Of a stretch of 7,872 bases of DNA, positions 5,740 to 7,872 are shown piece after piece. The notes beneath the pieces were generated by a model. It was given only the letters and a program-made list of their open reading frames with translations, did no database searches and was not told the origin of the DNA. Source of the DNA: Planctomycetaceae bacterium (lineage in GTDB: Bacteria > Planctomycetota > Planctomycetia > Pirellulales > UBA1268); assembly GCA_009691925.1 (NCBI GenBank), contig SIAG01000187.1:1-7872 (forward strand), read 5' to 3'. Each line of letters starts with the position of its first letter. Position 1 is the first letter of the stretch. A program made the translations under genes and the position numbers.

Positions 5740-7455
5740 ATGACTTTGCGCTGCCGTGTTCTTCTTGTGATCATGCTTGGCTGGGTAGCCAGCGGGCTCC
5801 CCTCCTCCGCCGCCGAGCCACCTCCGACGGTGACCGTCCCGGCGGTGTCGCTGCGCCCCACCGATCGCTTCGCCCGGCTCCAGTGGGATGCCACCCATAC
5901 CGGCACCGCCCCTTGGGGCCACTGGGGAGATCAACCGGGGCACTACATCTCCTGGTCGAACCACTCCAACCGGCTCGTGCCGGTCTACACCTTCGGCATC
6001 GGCCTGGAGGGGGTGGCGGGGGAACAGAGCCCCTACCGCAGCGAGGATCGGCTCCGGGCGATCTACGGTCGGCTCCCCGAGCACACGCACAACCCTGCCG
6101 CCGACTACTTCGACCAGACCGATGTCCATGCCCTCCAGGTGGCGGCGGCCGCCGCCGGCAAGCGGCGGATCATCCTCATGGTCTTCGATGGGCTCGACTG
6201 GACGACGACGCGGACTGCCGCGATCGCGCTGTCGGGGAACGTGGCCTACGATTCCGGCCGCGGCACGGGGCTCTCCTTCCAGGATTACGCCGGCGCCCCG
6301 ACCGCCTTCGGGTTCTGCTGCACCAGCCCCGCCAACGACGGCACGAACGTCGACGTCGATGCCCAGGCGCTCAAGAACCCCGGCGGCGACAAGGCTGGTG
6401 GCTATGACGCGGCGATGGGGGGGGCGACGCCGTGGGATCCGATCGCCCAGGCCACGTATCTGATCGGCCGGGATCGCTACCGGCCCCATGCGGTCTGTGA
6501 TTCCGCTGCTTCGGCCACCGCCTTCTGCTCCGGCCGCAAGACCTACAACGACGCGATCAATGTCGATCCCGCGGGGGAGCAGGTGGAGCCGATCGCGCGC
6601 ACGCTCCAGAAGCAGGGGTGGGCCGTCGGAACGGTGACGAGCGTGCCGATCCCCCATGCCACGCCGGCCTGCGGCTACGCCAACAATGTCAGCCGCGACG
6701 ACTACCAGGACATCACCCGCGACATGGTGGGAGTGCGCTCGGTGTCGCACCGCGGGGAGCCACTGCCTGGCCTCGACGTCGCCATCGGCTGCGGGTTCGG
6801 CGTCGGCGATCCCGACGACCGTGACGACCAGGGAGCCAACTACGAACCGCCGCTCAAGTATGCCGCCGTGTCAACGCTCCGCGAGATCGACGCCGCCGGC
6901 GGCGGCCGCTATCAGATGGCCGTCCGGACCCCGGGGCGGAAAGGGTCTACGGTGCTTGCGGAGGGCGCGCAAGAGGCGATCGCCAACGACCGTCGCCTCT
7001 TCGGCTGGTTCGGCACGCGCGAGGGGAATCTCCCCTTCGCCACCGCCGACGGCGGCTACGACCCGGTGCTCGTCTCCGACGACGGCCGCAAGAAGCTCTT
7101 TGCCCTCGGCGAACAATCAGGCCTAGGGCTGAAGTACAGCCAGCCGATCCACTACACCCCGGCCGACTTCGACGAGAATCCGACGCTCGCCGAGATGACG
7201 GTGGCGGCGCTCGACGTCCTTGCCGCGAAGGAAAAACCCTTCTGGCTGATGGTGGAGGCGGGGGATGTCGACTGGGCGAGCCATGGCAACGACATCGATG
7301 CGGCGATCGGCGCGGTAGCCAGCGGCGACGCCGCCTTCCGGGCGATCACCGGCTGGGTGGAGAGCCACGGCGGCTGGGACGACACGGCCGTGATCGTGAC
7401 CAGCGACCACGGCCACATGTTCGTGCTGGAAAAGCCCGAAGCCTTCGCGCGCTAG
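5740..7455 (+). CDS. Exported alkaline phosphatase (PhoA superfamily), apparently C-terminally truncated
   Basis: The 571-residue product hydrolyses phosphate monoesters if active. Residues 1-25 form a signal peptide: basic start MTLRCR, hydrophobic VLLVIMLGWVASGL, and cleavage after SSAA. This implies export across the inner membrane. Catalytic-site motifs occur in order: ILMVFDG with metal ligand D150; CDSAASATAFCSGRKTYN with nucleophile S255 (PhoA S102); PHATPA with H306 and T308; MVEAGDVDWASHGND with E506, D511 and H515; VTSDHGH with D556 and H557. The protein then stops at codon 571, 14 residues after H557. In E. coli PhoA the last zinc ligand, H412 in an HTG motif, lies about 42 residues after the Asp-His pair and is followed by a core strand and helix; all this is missing. 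None of the three plus frames after 7440 restores it. It may be a pseudogene, a rearranged end or a divergent form. GGGGA at 5728-5732, seven bases before the ATG, is a weak ribosome-binding site. Confidence 0.85.
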   Translation: MTLRCRVLLVIMLGWVASGLPSSAAEPPPTVTVPAVSLRPTDRFARLQWDATHTGTAPWGHWGDQPGHYISWSNHSNRLVPVYTFGIGLEGVAGEQSPYRSEDRLRAIYGRLPEHTHNPAADYFDQTDVHALQVAAAAAGKRRIILMVFDGLDWTTTRTAAIALSGNVAYDSGRGTGLSFQDYAGAPTAFGFCCTSPANDGTNVDVDAQALKNPGGDKAGGYDAAMGGATPWDPIAQATYLIGRDRYRPHAVCDSAASATAFCSGRKTYNDAINVDPAGEQVEPIARTLQKQGWAVGTVTSVPIPHATPACGYANNVSRDDYQDITRDMVGVRSVSHRGEPLPGLDVAIGCGFGVGDPDDRDDQGANYEPPLKYAAVSTLREIDAAGGGRYQMAVRTPGRKGSTVLAEGAQEAIANDRRLFGWFGTREGNLPFATADGGYDPVLVSDDGRKKLFALGEQSGLGLKYSQPIHYTPADFDENPTLAEMTVAALDVLAAKEKPFWLMVEAGDVDWASHGNDIDAAIGAVASGDAAFRAITGWVESHGGWDDTAVIVTSDHGHMFVLEKPEAFAR

Positions 7456-7462
7456 AGGCGGG

Positions 7463-7490
7463 AACCGCTGCGGAGCATCGGCCGGTTTTT
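7463..7490 (+). terminator. Weak terminator-like stem with T-run after the phosphatase
   Basis: AACCG at 7463-7467 can pair with CGGTT at 7483-7487, and the right arm runs on into TTTTT (7486-7490). The 15-base loop and 5-bp stem make it weak. A smaller GCGG/CCGC hairpin (7458-7468) overlaps it and competes. It sits between two convergent genes, where a terminator is expected. The rest of the 104-base gap holds a TGCAGG/CCTGCA repeat (7490-7517) and nothing else I can name. Confidence 0.25.
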
Positions 7491-7559
7491 GCAGGACAGG
7501 AACGCGATCACCCTGCAGGCCAAGGCGTCCCCCGGATTCTGTCGGCTTCCGCTGTGGCC

Positions 7560-7872
7560 TCACAGCCCGAGTTCCGTGAGGCCCTCCTCCCAGGGCACCA
7601 CCAGCACGCCGTCAATCAGCTTTCGGAGCGGATCGCGGGAGAAGCAATAGGCATCGGCTCCGGGGAAGTCGGGGAGGAAGCGTGACAGGTCGCGCACATG
7701 CCGCGGCTCGACGCGGTCGGTCGACTTGATCTCGATCAGCGCCGGCGGCCGACCGGGGCGATCGATGATCAGATCGATCTCGGCGTCGTCCTTCGTGCGG
7801 AGATAGGAGAAGCGGTAGTCGTTTTGAGCGTAGTCGCTGGCCCGCACGATCTCGAGGATCACGAAGTGCTCG
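7560..7872 (-). CDS. AAA+ ATP-binding protein, C-terminal DUF4143 part (runs off right end)
   Basis: The minus-strand frame is open from the right edge to a TGA at 7562-7560. The visible 103 residues read EHFVILEIVRASDY, then a segment with NDYRFSYLRTKDDAEIDLII, and ALIEIKSTDRV. This is the typical C-terminus of DUF4143 proteins (FE-x-FV-x-E, then Y-x-RTKDG-x-E-x-D, then EIK), which follow an N-terminal AAA_14 P-loop ATPase domain. The conserved Asp of EID and the E-x-K resemble a PD-(D/E)XK nuclease-like fold, though nuclease activity is not established for the family. The ATPase part and start codon lie beyond the window. The GTG at 7862 codes for an internal valine, since upstream codons match the family. 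Function is unknown; such genes are scattered between strains and often in variable regions. The gene converges on the phosphatase with a 104-base gap. Confidence 0.85.
   Translation of the reverse strand, partial: EHFVILEIVRASDYAQNDYRFSYLRTKDDAEIDLIIDRPGRPPALIEIKSTDRVEPRHVRDLSRFLPDFPGADAYCFSRDPLRKLIDGVLVVPWEEGLTELGL

Noticed and set aside
5680..6750. 356-residue minus-strand open frame opposite the phosphatase
   Set aside because: It is antisense to the signal peptide and catalytic motifs of the phosphatase and has biased shadow composition.
7456..7559. Possible remnant of the phosphatase C-terminus or of a mobile element
   Set aside because: None of the three plus frames shows the expected HTG motif or any transposase-like pattern, and I found no terminal inverted repeats or target duplications.

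Overview
The window is about 7.9 kb of GC-rich bacterial DNA with closely spaced genes. Strong G/C third-position bias, long spurious open frames on both strands, and several proteins that look like planctomycete families point to a member of the Planctomycetota, probably the Pirellulales. The families concerned are the conserved 560-residue protein, a DPM1-like GT2 enzyme, an Eis-like GNAT/SCP2 protein and an exported alkaline phosphatase. The lineage is inferred from gene style and protein recall, not from a marker gene.

Layout from left to right: (1) the 5' part of a sugar phosphate isomerase/epimerase-like TIM-barrel gene on the minus strand, leaving the window at base 1. (2) A 60-base divergent spacer, then a plus-strand Nif3/YbgI-type dinuclear-metal protein (450-1247). 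(3) A recognisable sigma70-type promoter followed by a GT2 glycosyltransferase of the dolichyl-phosphate-mannose-synthase type (1382-2236). Only 44 bases later comes a 560-residue conserved protein of unknown function (2281-3963) that carries, in order, two motifs resembling BshC, the bacillithiol cysteine-adding enzyme. (4) A 61-base spacer with a candidate promoter, a 9-bp inverted repeat around its -10 box and a textbook ribosome-binding site. It leads into a two-GNAT plus SCP2-like (Eis-type) N-acetyltransferase (4025-5617) with an odd 100-residue N-terminal extension. (5) A spacer with a candidate extended -10 promoter, then an exported PhoA-superfamily alkaline phosphatase (5740-7455). 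It stops 14 residues after its Asp-His metal pair, so the last zinc-binding histidine of the family is missing. (6) Convergent to it, the C-terminal DUF4143 part of an AAA+ ATP-binding protein on the minus strand, leaving the window at the right end.

The GT2 and BshC-like genes probably share a transcript, and the Eis-like gene may be read through or driven by its own promoter. The others look like single transcription units. I see no tRNA, rRNA, CRISPR array, insertion sequence or phage gene, and no clear multi-gene novel system. The points most worth a second look are the BshC-like family, the promoter/inverted-repeat arrangement before the Eis-like gene, and the truncated phosphatase next to the DUF4143 gene.
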